Source: an uncultured Bacteroidales bacterium (GTDB lineage: Bacteria > Bacteroidota > Bacteroidia > Bacteroidales > Bacteroidaceae). From it: a stretch of DNA of 29,104 bases. The notes below the pieces were generated by a model, which was not told the DNA's origin, did no database searches, and was given only the letters and a program-made list of their open reading frames with translations. Position numbers and translations under genes: made by a program. Each line of letters begins with the position of its first letter. The first letter of the stretch is position 1. The stretch is from contig CALCHR010000162.1 in NCBI GenBank assembly GCA_937901185.1, positions 1-29,104 of the forward strand. The letters run 5' to 3'. Shown here one piece after another: positions 7,801 to 15,691 of this stretch.

Positions 7801-10069
7801 ATCCCAAATTGAAACCTCCGACCACATTGGTAGAGAAAAGACGGTTGGGGTTATGACCAAAAGCCATAGCAGTAACATTGGCCAAAAGGTCTGCACCGAC
7901 CATAAACTTAGCATAATGTCTGTAGTTCGAAGTATTATTATAGAGTGCAGAGATGTTTCCTCTCCAGGCTGCAAATGGAGAGAACCAATGGCCGAAACTA
8001 AAGCGTCCGGCAAAGCCGTACATGCTGGGATAAGGAAGCTCGTTTGCATTTGAGGTTACACCAAGCGCCAAAGAAACAAAAGAATGTTCTCCGTCACCAT
8101 CGTAAGTTCCTCGGTCAAATGATTTCTCTGTACCACCAAAGGTCTTCAATTGTATACCCGCCAATACAGAAGCTACAAGGTCGCCACCAAAAGCCGGGGT
8201 GGTTCCTGCGAGATAGCTGTCTCTATACAAGCGTAATTGAGGCTCTACAAATACGCCCCACATATTATCTATATGATACAACCCTTTGACAGAAGCACTC
8301 ATACCCACAAAACCTCCACGCTTATTCAAACGGTTGTAGTTTACACCAAGAGTTGTAATCAACTCGGCACGGCGCTCAGGATTGTAGCCATGGAATGTGT
8401 TAGTGGCATTCCACATATAGTCCAAGCCGAAGCCTATCATCTCATGCTTCTTGCGCTGATTATCACCGGCAGAAATTCTTCCGGCCTCAGCCCACAAACG
8501 AGCACCAGATGTTGCAGTAAACCATTTTCCTACACCCATAAAGGCTTTGGGAGTAATATTTTTGGCAATACGGTCGAACGTTCTGGAAGAGATAGGAAGG
8601 AGCGGAGCGAATCCGGCTTCAAACTCCAACTTGTCCCACCATTTACGCATGTGGAAATTCTCTTTATTGCGAGCACGCTGCTCATAAGTGTTCAAGCCTT
8701 GATGGATAGTAAAACCTGCCATCAAAGACAACACGGCATCCATGTTCTTTGTAGCACGAACATTAGACGCATAATCATTTCCATAGAAATCTATACGCGG
8801 TTCAAGGAAGAAATCTGTACCATGAGCGATGCGCACATTGGCTTGTACACCGGCACCAAATCCGGGAGTAAACTGATGACCATAATCTCCGGAAGTGGCG
8901 TTTAGACTAAAGCCTGCAACACCAGTCAGCCAGAATTTGCGGTCGGGATTATAGCCGCCAAAGGCGTTATGCAGATTAAGCATATAGTCAGCACCCACAC
9001 TTAAACCTTTGTATTTCTTATATAAGTGGGCTGCGCCATTACGGCTCTTACTGATCTGCGCAGTTAAGCGAGCACCATGTTTATAAGTGAACCATTTTCC
9101 GCCGCTCAAAGCAATTCGTCCTCCCAAATTGTTCTCAAAGCCTCCGCCATATTTAGCGAGTCCTAAACTTGGACCACCAGAGAGAGAGAGGAACATATCA
9201 TTCAAGAATGAGCCATCATGGGCGGTACGATAGTTTTCACCCATCGGGCGACGAACATCCGTAGGACGCATACGATAACCGAAACCGGCCATCACACTTC
9301 CCACCGGATAAAAACCGCGGTCATTATCAATGTGGATTAAGTTCTTGCCATAAAAGCCTAAACGCGGTTCTACATAGGCATATGTATAATCTGAAAGATG
9401 ATACTGGGCGCGAACACCAAAGTGAGCTCCGAAAGAGAATTTTCTACCCAAATCTTCTTGGGCTACGAGTCTGCTTCCCGTTTGTGAGTAATTAAAATCA
9501 AGACCTACGATACCATAGAACTCCAGGTCCTTGTGCTTATCATACTTTCTAGAGCCCAAAGCTGTGAAGTTCATCAAGTAGTCTGTAGAGAAGCCCATGG
9601 CACGAGCATCGATAGATGACAGTTTGTATTCTGCTGCGTTCAAGCTTACGCGCACACCATGTTCCGGAGTAATCCAATCGCCGACGGTGATGTTACCCAT
9701 CAAGCCGGGAGTATACATATTGAGCGCTGTGCTACGAGTGAAATAGGTATTGAAGCCCAAACCAAATTCAAAGAACATATGATCTCCGAACTTTTTATTG
9801 GGATAGTGTTTGGTCACTTGCGGACGTTGCAACAAGTACAACCAGTGGTTTGCAGAATCCTTTGCAAATACATTCTGATTGGGATACTGATATACAAAGC
9901 CCAGAGGGTCTCTGCGCACTGAATCGGTCTTTACTTCTAAAGAATCGCTGTATTCAAGCTCCTCTTCATCCTCAAAAGTCGCATCATCTTGCGCTACGGC
10001 AATTTGTGTGCAAGAGAGAGTTGCAATAAGCAACAAGTACTTAATATATTTTATATCAAATAGTATCAT
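4886..10069 (-). CDS. Giant outer-membrane protein with nine tandem beta-barrel-like repeats
   Basis: The 1727-residue product begins with a signal peptide (about 1-27, ending CTQIAVAQ) and an acidic linker (28-50). Nine repeats of about 170-185 residues follow, each with alternating hydrophobic/polar strands and one EP motif: YVEPRLGFY, FLEPRIDFY, FVEPQLRLY, YVEPQLAYQ, FLEPSIQV, YAEPMLTYQ, FAEPSVQV, YAEPMLTYQ, FAEPSLQV. Repeats 1-3 (about 95-650) are divergent. Repeats 4-9 are three copies of a ~362-residue pair (about 652-1012, 1013-1374, 1375-1727), the pairs joined by (I)MLDRGTYD linkers. The chain ends in Phe, as BAM substrates do. Each repeat resembles a small outer-membrane barrel; whether nine barrels or one large barrel form is unknown. 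The gene overlaps the upstream OmpA-type gene by four bases (ATGA) and ends in a terminator. Family recognition is limited to an outer-membrane barrel protein; function is not known. Confidence 0.85.
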   Translation of the reverse strand: MILFDIKYIKYLLLIATLSCTQIAVAQDDATFEDEEELEYSDSLEVKTDSVRRDPLGFVYQYPNQNVFAKDSANHWLYLLQRPQVTKHYPNKKFGDHMFFEFGLGFNTYFTRSTALNMYTPGLMGNITVGDWITPEHGVRVSLNAAEYKLSSIDARAMGFSTDYLMNFTALGSRKYDKHKDLEFYGIVGLDFNYSQTGSRLVAQEDLGRKFSFGAHFGVRAQYHLSDYTYAYVEPRLGFYGKNLIHIDNDRGFYPVGSVMAGFGYRMRPTDVRRPMGENYRTAHDGSFLNDMFLSLSGGPSLGLAKYGGGFENNLGGRIALSGGKWFTYKHGARLTAQISKSRNGAAHLYKKYKGLSVGADYMLNLHNAFGGYNPDRKFWLTGVAGFSLNATSGDYGHQFTPGFGAGVQANVRIAHGTDFFLEPRIDFYGNDYASNVRATKNMDAVLSLMAGFTIHQGLNTYEQRARNKENFHMRKWWDKLEFEAGFAPLLPISSRTFDRIAKNITPKAFMGVGKWFTATSGARLWAEAGRISAGDNQRKKHEMIGFGLDYMWNATNTFHGYNPERRAELITTLGVNYNRLNKRGGFVGMSASVKGLYHIDNMWGVFVEPQLRLYRDSYLAGTTPAFGGDLVASVLAGIQLKTFGGTEKSFDRGTYDGDGEHSFVSLALGVTSNANELPYPSMYGFAGRFSFGHWFSPFAAWRGNISALYNNTSNYRHYAKFMVGADLLANVTAMAFGHNPNRLFSTNVVGGFNLGYDYRPVVHQFIPDVHAGLQFAFRLNKEIELYVEPQLAYQFVRPVETMSNLMKFQPAVYFGMNYLFGGEQGSATFKNVERPQHKQFISGALGTGLNTQNFSFVQGAKRMTFAADVNYGYWFNGVSGVRLGLSNSMIRHNNTSNKNLTGLHADYLVNLLALTTGERTDDKRFQMLAFAGLVGNTCGGADYSRTWGGGIQTGMQFGVNLNPAIEFFLEPSIQVMTSSIMDKGWRPAEADMKLLVGTKYNFSFSPTSIMLDRGTYDADKSHSFVSLAMGATANANERKYPDMYGFMTRFSFGHWFNPFLAWRGNVAALYNNNENNYGHYAKAMIGADVMTDLHAVCFGYKEDRLFSTRLFGGLNFGVDYRPGQTKINPDVHAGLQLAFRVSPSIELYAEPMLTYQFRRPVEYMSRYMKVQAAALVGVNYNFGGEKGSATFRKVERPEHKQFVSGAIGTGLNTQNFSFVEGGKRMTFAADVNYGYWFNGISGIRAGLSNTTIRLENTSNKNLTTLHADYMVNLLALTTGERTDNKRFQMMAFAGLAGNTCGGADFSRTWGVGVEAGMQFGVNVTPQVEIFAEPSVQVMTSSIMANGWRPAEADVKMLVGTKYSFSFSPKSIMLDRGTYDVDASHSFMSLAMGATANANERKYPDMYGFMTRFSFGHWFNPFLAWRGNVAALYNNNENNYGHYAKAMIGADVMTDLHAVCFGYKEDRLFSTRLFGGLNFGVDYRPGQTKINPDVHAGLQLAFRVSPSIELYAEPMLTYQFRRPVEYMSRYMKVQAAALVGVNYNFGGEKGSFSFRKASAPEKKQFVSVALGTGINTQNFSFVEGGKRFTFTTDVTYGRWLTGVSGVRAGLSNSMLRHDHTSNKNLLSLHVDYLVNLLALTTGESTDAKKFQMAAFAGIAANTCSGKDYSRTWGVGVQAGLQFGVKVTPQIEVFAEPSLQVMSSSIMANGWRPAEADVKLMFGTKYSF
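5520..5896. repeat. 377-bp identical duplication, copy 1
   Basis: These 377 bases are identical to 6606-6982 (offset 1086 bp = 362 codons), inside repeats 8 and 6 of the giant barrel protein. Mismatches resume at 5519 and 5897. Flanking homology continues with substitutions. Confidence 0.92.
6606..6982. repeat. 377-bp identical duplication, copy 2
   Basis: This is the partner of 5520-5896. The third member of the cassette (about 7690-8070) is clearly diverged, so the perfect identity of these two points to recent duplication or gene conversion. Confidence 0.92.
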
Positions 10070-13032
10070 TTATTGCCCTCCTCTGTCTTTTCTGTATCGT
10101 TAGTTCCGTCAGCAGTTTTTTCATCTTCATTTTCTGATGTATTTTCAGGCACAGAAGTTTCCATCTTACCTACTTCTGCACTATCGTCGTCCGTCTTTTT
10201 TGTTACATCCATTTCTTCCTCTGCCTTATTTAGAGGGGTCTCTGAGGTTGCCACTGGGGCTTCCTCGCTCTGCTTCTTACTTTTTTTCTTTTTGCTCTTC
10301 TTAGCTTTGGCTTTCTTTGCTTTCTTAGAAACTTCCTCTGCCTTATTTTCCAAGCTATCCACTACTGTGTTTAAGCTATCCTGAACAGCGATGACTGTTT
10401 TTTCTGCAGTCACAAGCAAGCTATCTGTGGCTGTAGCCAAGCTCATAGAATCTGTCAACTGCATCACTGAGTCTGTAGGCAAGGATGCCACTTTGCCTTT
10501 TTTCTTTGCTTTCTTGGCAGCCTTCTTAGCAGCTTTTTCTGCCTCTTTAGCAGCCTTGGCTTCAGCCTTCAGGCGAATTTCTTCTTCGGCTTTGGCTGCG
10601 GCTTCTTTTTCGGCTTGTATTCTGGCCTTCTCGGCTTCTTCATCGGCCTTCACCTTTGCCTTATAGCCTTCAAATGTGAGACTCAAGTCGATATTCTCAA
10701 TCTCCTTCATGAAGCGAGCCATTTCTTTGCGCTCACGCTCTTCTATCTCCTCGCGAGTCATGAACAGCGTCTCCCAAGCTTCTTTGAACATGGGGAGCTG
10801 AGAGAGGTCGCCATCATAGCGAGCCGCATTTTCCAAATCAGGGCGCATGCGGATGGCTTTATATAAGACTTCTTCGGCCTTCTCAGAATTTTCCATTCTG
10901 TTATAACAAACCGCAGTCAGATAAAGAGAGACAGGGTCGTTGGGGTTCAAAGAGTCATTGCAAAGCTGCAGAGCCTCTTCATTGTCCTTATCTCTGTCAC
11001 GCATCAAGAGCATGATCACTCTATTGCGAGGAGAAGTTTTGGCGATCATCTCGAAATTGTCATCGCGTGCCTGCTTGTCGCCGGCCAATACTTTCACGAA
11101 GATTCTCAGGCGCTTGTTGTTTTCTGTCTGGGGCATCGCTCTACCTTGCAGCACACTATCCGCAGCACTAAACTTTGAATGGTGCAGCAAAGAGATTACG
11201 TGGTTGTTGAACACCTGCTCCGGCATCAACACACCTTGTTTTGTAAAACGGTCAATAATCCAGCGGCGGCGCTGCACATATTTTTTCAGCATCTCCGGGT
11301 CCGGATTGTTGTTCTTGATCAACTCGCACTGCAGGTCGTTGGCAAAGAAATAACTATTGGGATACAGCTCTACCAGTTCCTTCAGCATATCCAGACGCTT
11401 GACGCTATCGGTCTCACTCTTATAAAGCTGCCAGGCATAATATTGAGGAAGAACAGATATACCATTTTCCGCATATTCCTTGCGCACATCTTCCATGGAC
11501 TTCTTACCATAGATTACATACTGCAACTGGTAGCGGGTGGTACGGAAGCGGGGAAGATATTTTTCCTTGATCATCTCATAACAACCCAAGCCACGAATGC
11601 GCTGATACTGGCCATCGATGCTTGACACCTGAGAACAGATTTCTCTGATTTGCTCCACCTCCGTGGTCAAACCATCCTCGGCCATGGCATCTGCCACTTG
11701 CTCCCAGGTGGCCACTTCAGCCTTATCGTTCATGCCCCAACGAATACCGGCACCTTTTGCTCCAAGCTGTCCTTTGAAATAGTTTCTCAGAGAAGTCAAA
11801 CGAGCATTTGCCAAACGGACGTTGTTTTGATAACCACCTTCGGGCGAAGCGCCTCCGACGAAGGTCACACCCATCACGCGAGAGTTTTTCTGCGAAAAAA
11901 TAACATCAAGAGCCTTCTTCATTTTGGCCAACTCAATTTGGTTGATGGAGTCGGACAATTTCAGTTCGCTCTGACCATTATCGAAGAAGATTTTCATCTC
12001 GCCGTCCTGTTTCTGCGGCTCATCGTTCGGTTCCTGCGGAAAGTGTTTAGGGTCGGTGATGGTTTGAGAAGCGAAGTTATACTCCAACCAGCGCCAGGGA
12101 CGAGAAACACCGACCGCGCGGATAGCTGTATCCACGCGAAGCACACGGTGATAGTCTTCGTAAGCCGTTAGGATATAGAATACATAGTTGTCCTTTAAGT
12201 CCTCTGCATAGTAGTAGCTCTTACCACCATCTACATTCCACAGGCGTTTTTCACGCTTCGTTCTTTTTACCACCACATTATTTGAATCTCTCACCTCAAT
12301 CCATTCGCCCATTTGCAAAGAATCTTCAGCCACAATGCGCATACCACCGGACAATAAGTCCTGAGACATATCAAAATCATACATACGATTCTGAGTAATG
12401 TCATATTCTGTACGGTCTACCACCAAGGGAGTCAGATAAGTCATCTGCACCTTGCCGGCCTGATTAGAAAAATCTTTCCAATCTGACTCAGCATTTCCAA
12501 TCAATCGTTTAGCTACCGGCTGTACCACCCAACGATTGTCTATATCCATATAATCGCCCTTAGGATTCAAACCATCCAGACTGATAGGAATCCAGTTACC
12601 TTCAGCTTTGGCTATTGTAGGTTTAATTACACCACCTTCGAGAGTAGCATTAACATTTGCATGGTCCAAATCTGTACCTTTAAACACTTCTTTCAACTGA
12701 AGAACAACATCAATTTTCGTACGACCCTTAAGTTTAACCAATTGTTCTTCAAACATATAATGTGTTAATTTTAGAGTTTCATCTCCAAAAAACTGTCCTT
12801 TAATATCTCCATTATCATCAGAGATATACGTTTGTCCATCATTGTGAGTAATATTTACAGCCTCAACTTTAGGGAGAGGAACTGGATCAAGTTTAGAAGA
12901 TTCTTTTCCCTTAACATGAATAACTACAGTTTTCTGTGCAAACGCAGAACTTCCTACGCCCCCAAAGAGCATAAGAAGGAAAGCCACACGAACGATAGTT
13001 GCTAAAGATATCTTAGTGTAAAATTTTTCCAT
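10066..13032 (-). CDS. OmpA-like protein with TPR, coiled-coil and Lys-rich tail
   Basis: The 988-residue exported protein has a signal peptide (1-33, ending SSAFAQ) and an N-terminal beta domain (about 34-115) resembling a carboxypeptidase-regulatory/Ig-like fold. An uncharacterised region (120-330) precedes an OmpA-like domain (about 345-510) that starts with MKIFFDNGQSELKLS and has the core GGASPEGG...NVRLANARLTSLRNYF, likely to bind peptidoglycan. TPR-like helices (about 530-760) follow, then a charged coiled coil rich in A/E/K (765-845) and a low-complexity tail with Lys clusters (833-846 and 903-920) and an acidic Glu/Asp/Thr end. It lies between the DUF3575 gene (8-base gap) and the giant barrel gene (ATGA overlap), so it may tether or help assemble the barrels. 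The OmpA call is firm; the rest is inference. Confidence 0.82.
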   Translation of the reverse strand: MEKFYTKISLATIVRVAFLLMLFGGVGSSAFAQKTVVIHVKGKESSKLDPVPLPKVEAVNITHNDGQTYISDDNGDIKGQFFGDETLKLTHYMFEEQLVKLKGRTKIDVVLQLKEVFKGTDLDHANVNATLEGGVIKPTIAKAEGNWIPISLDGLNPKGDYMDIDNRWVVQPVAKRLIGNAESDWKDFSNQAGKVQMTYLTPLVVDRTEYDITQNRMYDFDMSQDLLSGGMRIVAEDSLQMGEWIEVRDSNNVVVKRTKREKRLWNVDGGKSYYYAEDLKDNYVFYILTAYEDYHRVLRVDTAIRAVGVSRPWRWLEYNFASQTITDPKHFPQEPNDEPQKQDGEMKIFFDNGQSELKLSDSINQIELAKMKKALDVIFSQKNSRVMGVTFVGGASPEGGYQNNVRLANARLTSLRNYFKGQLGAKGAGIRWGMNDKAEVATWEQVADAMAEDGLTTEVEQIREICSQVSSIDGQYQRIRGLGCYEMIKEKYLPRFRTTRYQLQYVIYGKKSMEDVRKEYAENGISVLPQYYAWQLYKSETDSVKRLDMLKELVELYPNSYFFANDLQCELIKNNNPDPEMLKKYVQRRRWIIDRFTKQGVLMPEQVFNNHVISLLHHSKFSAADSVLQGRAMPQTENNKRLRIFVKVLAGDKQARDDNFEMIAKTSPRNRVIMLLMRDRDKDNEEALQLCNDSLNPNDPVSLYLTAVCYNRMENSEKAEEVLYKAIRMRPDLENAARYDGDLSQLPMFKEAWETLFMTREEIEERERKEMARFMKEIENIDLSLTFEGYKAKVKADEEAEKARIQAEKEAAAKAEEEIRLKAEAKAAKEAEKAAKKAAKKAKKKGKVASLPTDSVMQLTDSMSLATATDSLLVTAEKTVIAVQDSLNTVVDSLENKAEEVSKKAKKAKAKKSKKKKSKKQSEEAPVATSETPLNKAEEEMDVTKKTDDDSAEVGKMETSVPENTSENEDEKTADGTNDTEKTEEGNK

Positions 13033-13040
13033 GCCTAATC

Positions 13041-13589
13041 CTATTTTATTAAATAGACAAACGTGACACCCGCCTTGATCGGGGCAAACATTATTTTCTT
13101 ATTGTTCCGCTCCATGGCAAAACTGCCTTCGCGGAATTTACGCTCATTGACAGATATCAATCCCAAACCGAGAGTGGTCTCCAAACTCCAGCGGCTATTC
13201 AACACGAAAGAATAACCACCGGTTACACCACCTCCGAGAGCAATGCCATCGTGGATGGTTTTACCAAACTGCATATTGTACATACTGGCCAAACCTGCAG
13301 CACCCACAAACCAACGGGCATGCGGACGAGAGCTAAACCAGTATCTCACCTCGGGCTGAAAAGTTGCATGATGAGGCTTAAAATTTCCTACACTGAAAGG
13401 ATTGAAAGACAATTCCGCATTCACGGTAAAGAAACGTGTAATACGAAACTCGGCTCCAAAATTAGGGGACAACGTAGCCCAAGAGAGCGCATTAGACTTT
13501 AAGCCAATGCGTTGAGCCTGAATATCTTGCACCAAAAATAAGAGACCTGCTGCAACCAGCAGACCCTTAATCCACGATTTCAATTTCAT
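13041..13589 (-). CDS. DUF3575 family outer-membrane beta-barrel protein
   Basis: The preferred product is 182 residues from MKLKSWIKGLLVAAGLLF, with a signal peptide ending DIQAQ. It is followed by an eight-strand-like barrel sequence: IGLKSNALSWATLSPNFGAE, a WFVGAAG strand, GGVTGGYSF, and a final strand AGVTFVYLIK. This is the DUF3575 pattern of Bacteroidetes small outer-membrane barrels of unsettled function, some of which occur beside fimbrial or OmpA-type genes. An in-frame ATG at 13620-13622 would add 11 residues, but it overlaps a -7 promoter element and would spoil the signal peptide, so the downstream start is chosen. It is the first gene of the three-gene envelope operon. Confidence 0.82.
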   Translation of the reverse strand: MKLKSWIKGLLVAAGLLFLVQDIQAQRIGLKSNALSWATLSPNFGAEFRITRFFTVNAELSFNPFSVGNFKPHHATFQPEVRYWFSSRPHARWFVGAAGLASMYNMQFGKTIHDGIALGGGVTGGYSFVLNSRWSLETTLGLGLISVNERKFREGSFAMERNNKKIMFAPIKAGVTFVYLIK

Positions 13590-13611
13590 TCTTCTAACTT
13601 TATTTCGGGTG

Positions 13612-13619
13612 CAAAAATA
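13612..13619 (-). promoter_or_regulatory. -7 element of the envelope operon promoter
   Basis: On the minus strand the sequence reads TATTTTTG, a full TAnnTTTG match, 22 bases before the preferred ATG of the DUF3575 gene. The expected -33 position is only T-rich, without a clean TTTG, so the promoter is plausible rather than certain. Confidence 0.5.
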
Positions 13620-13622
13620 CAT

Positions 13623-14135
13623 TTTTTTAACGAAAGAAAATAATAAAATATAAGTTTTTTGAACTTTAGAAGAATAGAAAAATTAGGAAATAATGTTTTA
13701 AGACATATTCTGACACGCATTTTTGTGTCAAAATATGGCAATAAATGCCCGTCGCAAAAGAGCTTTTTCCTAAAATACGGAGGGCGTATTGAGGCTTGAT
13801 TGGCTGCCCAAAAAGATTTCCCCCACCCCATCAAGAGCCGTCTGAAACTTACCTCGATAAAAAAACTATATTTTTCTTATTGAGTAAAGAGTTTCCTCCC
13901 CTTCGAAAAATACGAATTTCATTTACAATTTTAGCGCTGATTATCAAAAGGTTTGAAAAGGCATTTCTTCGGTAACTACTAGGAAAAACTAGGTAACTAC
14001 TAGGAAAAACTAGAAGTTTACTAAGTTTTCCTAGAAAGCTACTAAGAAATGGCAGGAATATATTGCCTGAAAATAGAGAAGCGTTTTCAGCTTCTGCAAC
14101 TGCTATTAGAATATAAAATAGAGGGGGAGAAAAGG
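13623..14135. other. Gene-free stretch between rplQ and the envelope operon
   Basis: No gene is supported. It holds a hairpin (13705-13736: arms ATATT-c-TGACAC and GTGTCA-a-AATAT, one mismatch, 8-nt loop), the CTAG-rich repeat copy B with its 21-bp tandem (13971-14049), and AT-rich sequence likely to include the upstream region of the envelope operon promoter. Confidence 0.6.
13971..14049 (-). repeat. CTAG-rich intergenic repeat, copy B, with 21-bp tandem
   Basis: Read on the minus strand, 14049 to 13998 is identical over 52 bases to 29053-29104 and matches 37 bases of copy A with one change. The element continues to 13971 because a 21-bp unit (GGTAACTACTAGGAAAAACT + A) is repeated in tandem at 13971-13991 and 13992-14012. 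Confidence 0.85.
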
Positions 14136-14171
14136 AAAGAGGGTCATGTCTTTTCAGACACAACCCTCTTT
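14136..14171 (-). terminator. Intrinsic terminator of the ribosomal protein cluster
   Basis: A 9-bp stem AAAGAGGGT/ACCCTCTTT (14136-14144 with 14163-14171) contains an inner GTCT/AGAC stem (14148-14151 with 14156-14159) separated by a symmetric 3-nt internal loop. It lies 23 bases after the rplQ stop on the minus strand and is followed by a pyrimidine-rich run. Confidence 0.85.
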
Positions 14172-14194
14172 GGTCATATAAACACAAGCTATGT

Positions 14195-14674
14195 TTATTC
14201 AGCTTTGGGTGTTTCTTCAACCACAGCTTCAGCAGTTTCTACTGTTTCGGCAGCTGCAGCAGTCTTCTTAGAACGACGAGTGCGAGTAGCCTTCTTAGTA
14301 GTCTTAGCCATGTTCTCATCGTAGTCTACCAACTCGATGAAGCACATGGGTGCAGCATCGTTAGCACGGAAACCGGTCTTGATGATACGAGTGTATCCAC
14401 CGGGACGGTCAGCAATCTTAGTAGCTACTTCGTTGAACAACTCAGTTACAGTATACTTGTCTTGCAAATAGCTGAACACTACACGACGAGAGTTGGTAGT
14501 ATCATTCTTTGCCTTTGTGAGCAGAGGCTCTACATACTTCTTAAGGGCCTTAGCCTTAGCGAGAGTCGTAGTGATTCTTTTGTGCTTAATCAAAGAGCAA
14601 GCCATGTTAGAAAGCATAGCTGATCTGTGAGAAGCAGTACGACTCAAATGGTTGAATTTCTTATTATGTCTCAT
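14195..14674 (-). CDS. rplQ: 50S ribosomal protein L17 (bL17) with C-terminal extension
   Basis: The 159-residue protein starts with the canonical MRHNKKFNHLSRTASHRSAM and has the core VEPLLTKAK and a closing CFIELVDYDE. L17 binds 23S rRNA near the polypeptide exit side of the large subunit. The core ends near residue 125. The remaining ~35 residues are an extension, first basic (TKKATRTRRSKKT) and then Ala/Glu/Val-rich, as often seen in Bacteroidetes. It is the last gene of the cluster, 7 bases after rpoA and followed by a strong terminator. Confidence 0.97.
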   Translation of the reverse strand: MRHNKKFNHLSRTASHRSAMLSNMACSLIKHKRITTTLAKAKALKKYVEPLLTKAKNDTTNSRRVVFSYLQDKYTVTELFNEVATKIADRPGGYTRIIKTGFRANDAAPMCFIELVDYDENMAKTTKKATRTRRSKKTAAAAETVETAEAVVEETPKAE

Positions 14675-14681
14675 TTTTCAA

Positions 14682-15674
14682 TTATTCTTTATCTAATTTA
14701 TACTTAGAAATGTCGGTTCCAAACGACAGATTCAGACCCTCGAGCAAATCATCAAGCTCCGTGAGCGATTTCTTACCGAAGTTGCGGAACTTAAGAAGAT
14801 CGTTTTTGTTGAACTGAACCAGATCGCCGAGCGTATCTACATCAGCTGCCTTCAAGCAGTTGAGAGCACGTACAGAGAGGTTCATATCAACAAGACGAGT
14901 CTTGAGAAGTTGGCGCATGTGCAATACCTCTTCATCGAATTCTTCATTTTCTACGTTGGCCGAATCGTCCATCGTAATCTTCTCATCGGAGAAGAGCATG
15001 AAGTGGTAGATGAGAATCTTGGCAGCTTCTTTCAAAGCATCCTTCGGGTGGATGGAACCGTCCGTAGTGATTTCAAGTACGAGTTTGTCATAGTCCGTCT
15101 TTTGCTCAACACGGAAAGGCTCTACTACATACTTAACATTACGGATAGGTGTGTAAATCGAATCGATAGGAATTGTATTAACATCTGTGCAGAAGTCGCG
15201 GTTTTCGTCAGCGGGAACCCAACCACGGCCTTTGTTGATGGTCAACTCTATTTGCATTGATGCCTTAGCATCCAAATGGCAAATTACTAACTCCGGATTT
15301 AACACTTCAAATCCAGTCAAGTACTTGCTAATATCACCGGCTCTAAACTCTGAAACATTAGAGATGGTCATACTAACTTTCTCTGTCTCGAATTCTTCTA
15401 CAATTTGCTTGAAGCGAACCTGCTTGAGGTTCAGAATAATGTTGGTCACGTCCTCACGTACTCCAGGAACGGAGGCGAATTCATGCTCCACACCAGAAAT
15501 CTTTATCGTATTGATAGCAAAGCCTTCAAGTGAAGAGAGGAGGATGCGACGCAAGGCATTTCCGACGGTTGTGCCGAAACCCGGCTCCAAAGGACGGAAC
15601 TCAAACTTTCCGTACTTAGGATCGCTTTCCAACATTATTACTTTGTCAGGTTTTTGAAATGCTAATATCGCCAT
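14682..15674 (-). CDS. rpoA: DNA-directed RNA polymerase subunit alpha
   Basis: The 330-residue protein has the alpha N-terminal dimerisation domain: FEFRPLEPGFGTTVGNALRR at about 25-44, then the segments LLSSLEG and VPGVREDVTNI. After an acidic linker (about 236-250) comes the C-terminal domain with two helix-hairpin-helix turns (SVRALNCLKAADVDTLGDLV and LLKFRNFGKKSLTELDDLL). The subunit scaffolds RNA polymerase, and its C-terminal domain contacts UP elements and activators. It sits between rpsD and rplQ, the usual alpha-operon position, with a 17-base gap after rpsD. Length is normal. Confidence 0.98.
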   Translation of the reverse strand: MAILAFQKPDKVIMLESDPKYGKFEFRPLEPGFGTTVGNALRRILLSSLEGFAINTIKISGVEHEFASVPGVREDVTNIILNLKQVRFKQIVEEFETEKVSMTISNVSEFRAGDISKYLTGFEVLNPELVICHLDAKASMQIELTINKGRGWVPADENRDFCTDVNTIPIDSIYTPIRNVKYVVEPFRVEQKTDYDKLVLEITTDGSIHPKDALKEAAKILIYHFMLFSDEKITMDDSANVENEEFDEEVLHMRQLLKTRLVDMNLSVRALNCLKAADVDTLGDLVQFNKNDLLKFRNFGKKSLTELDDLLEGLNLSFGTDISKYKLDKE

Positions 15675-15691
15675 GAAAATTAGTTTTTTAA

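Noticed and set aside
5213..8905. Several plus-strand open frames (for example 5213-5950, 8237-8905) in the barrel gene
   Set aside because: They are antisense shadows. Near-identical copies occur at both duplicated segments because the DNA repeats, not because of selection on those frames.
13849..14220. Minus-strand 123-codon frame
   Set aside because: It spans the rplQ terminator and the intergenic repeat and has no domain; it overlaps the end of rplQ.
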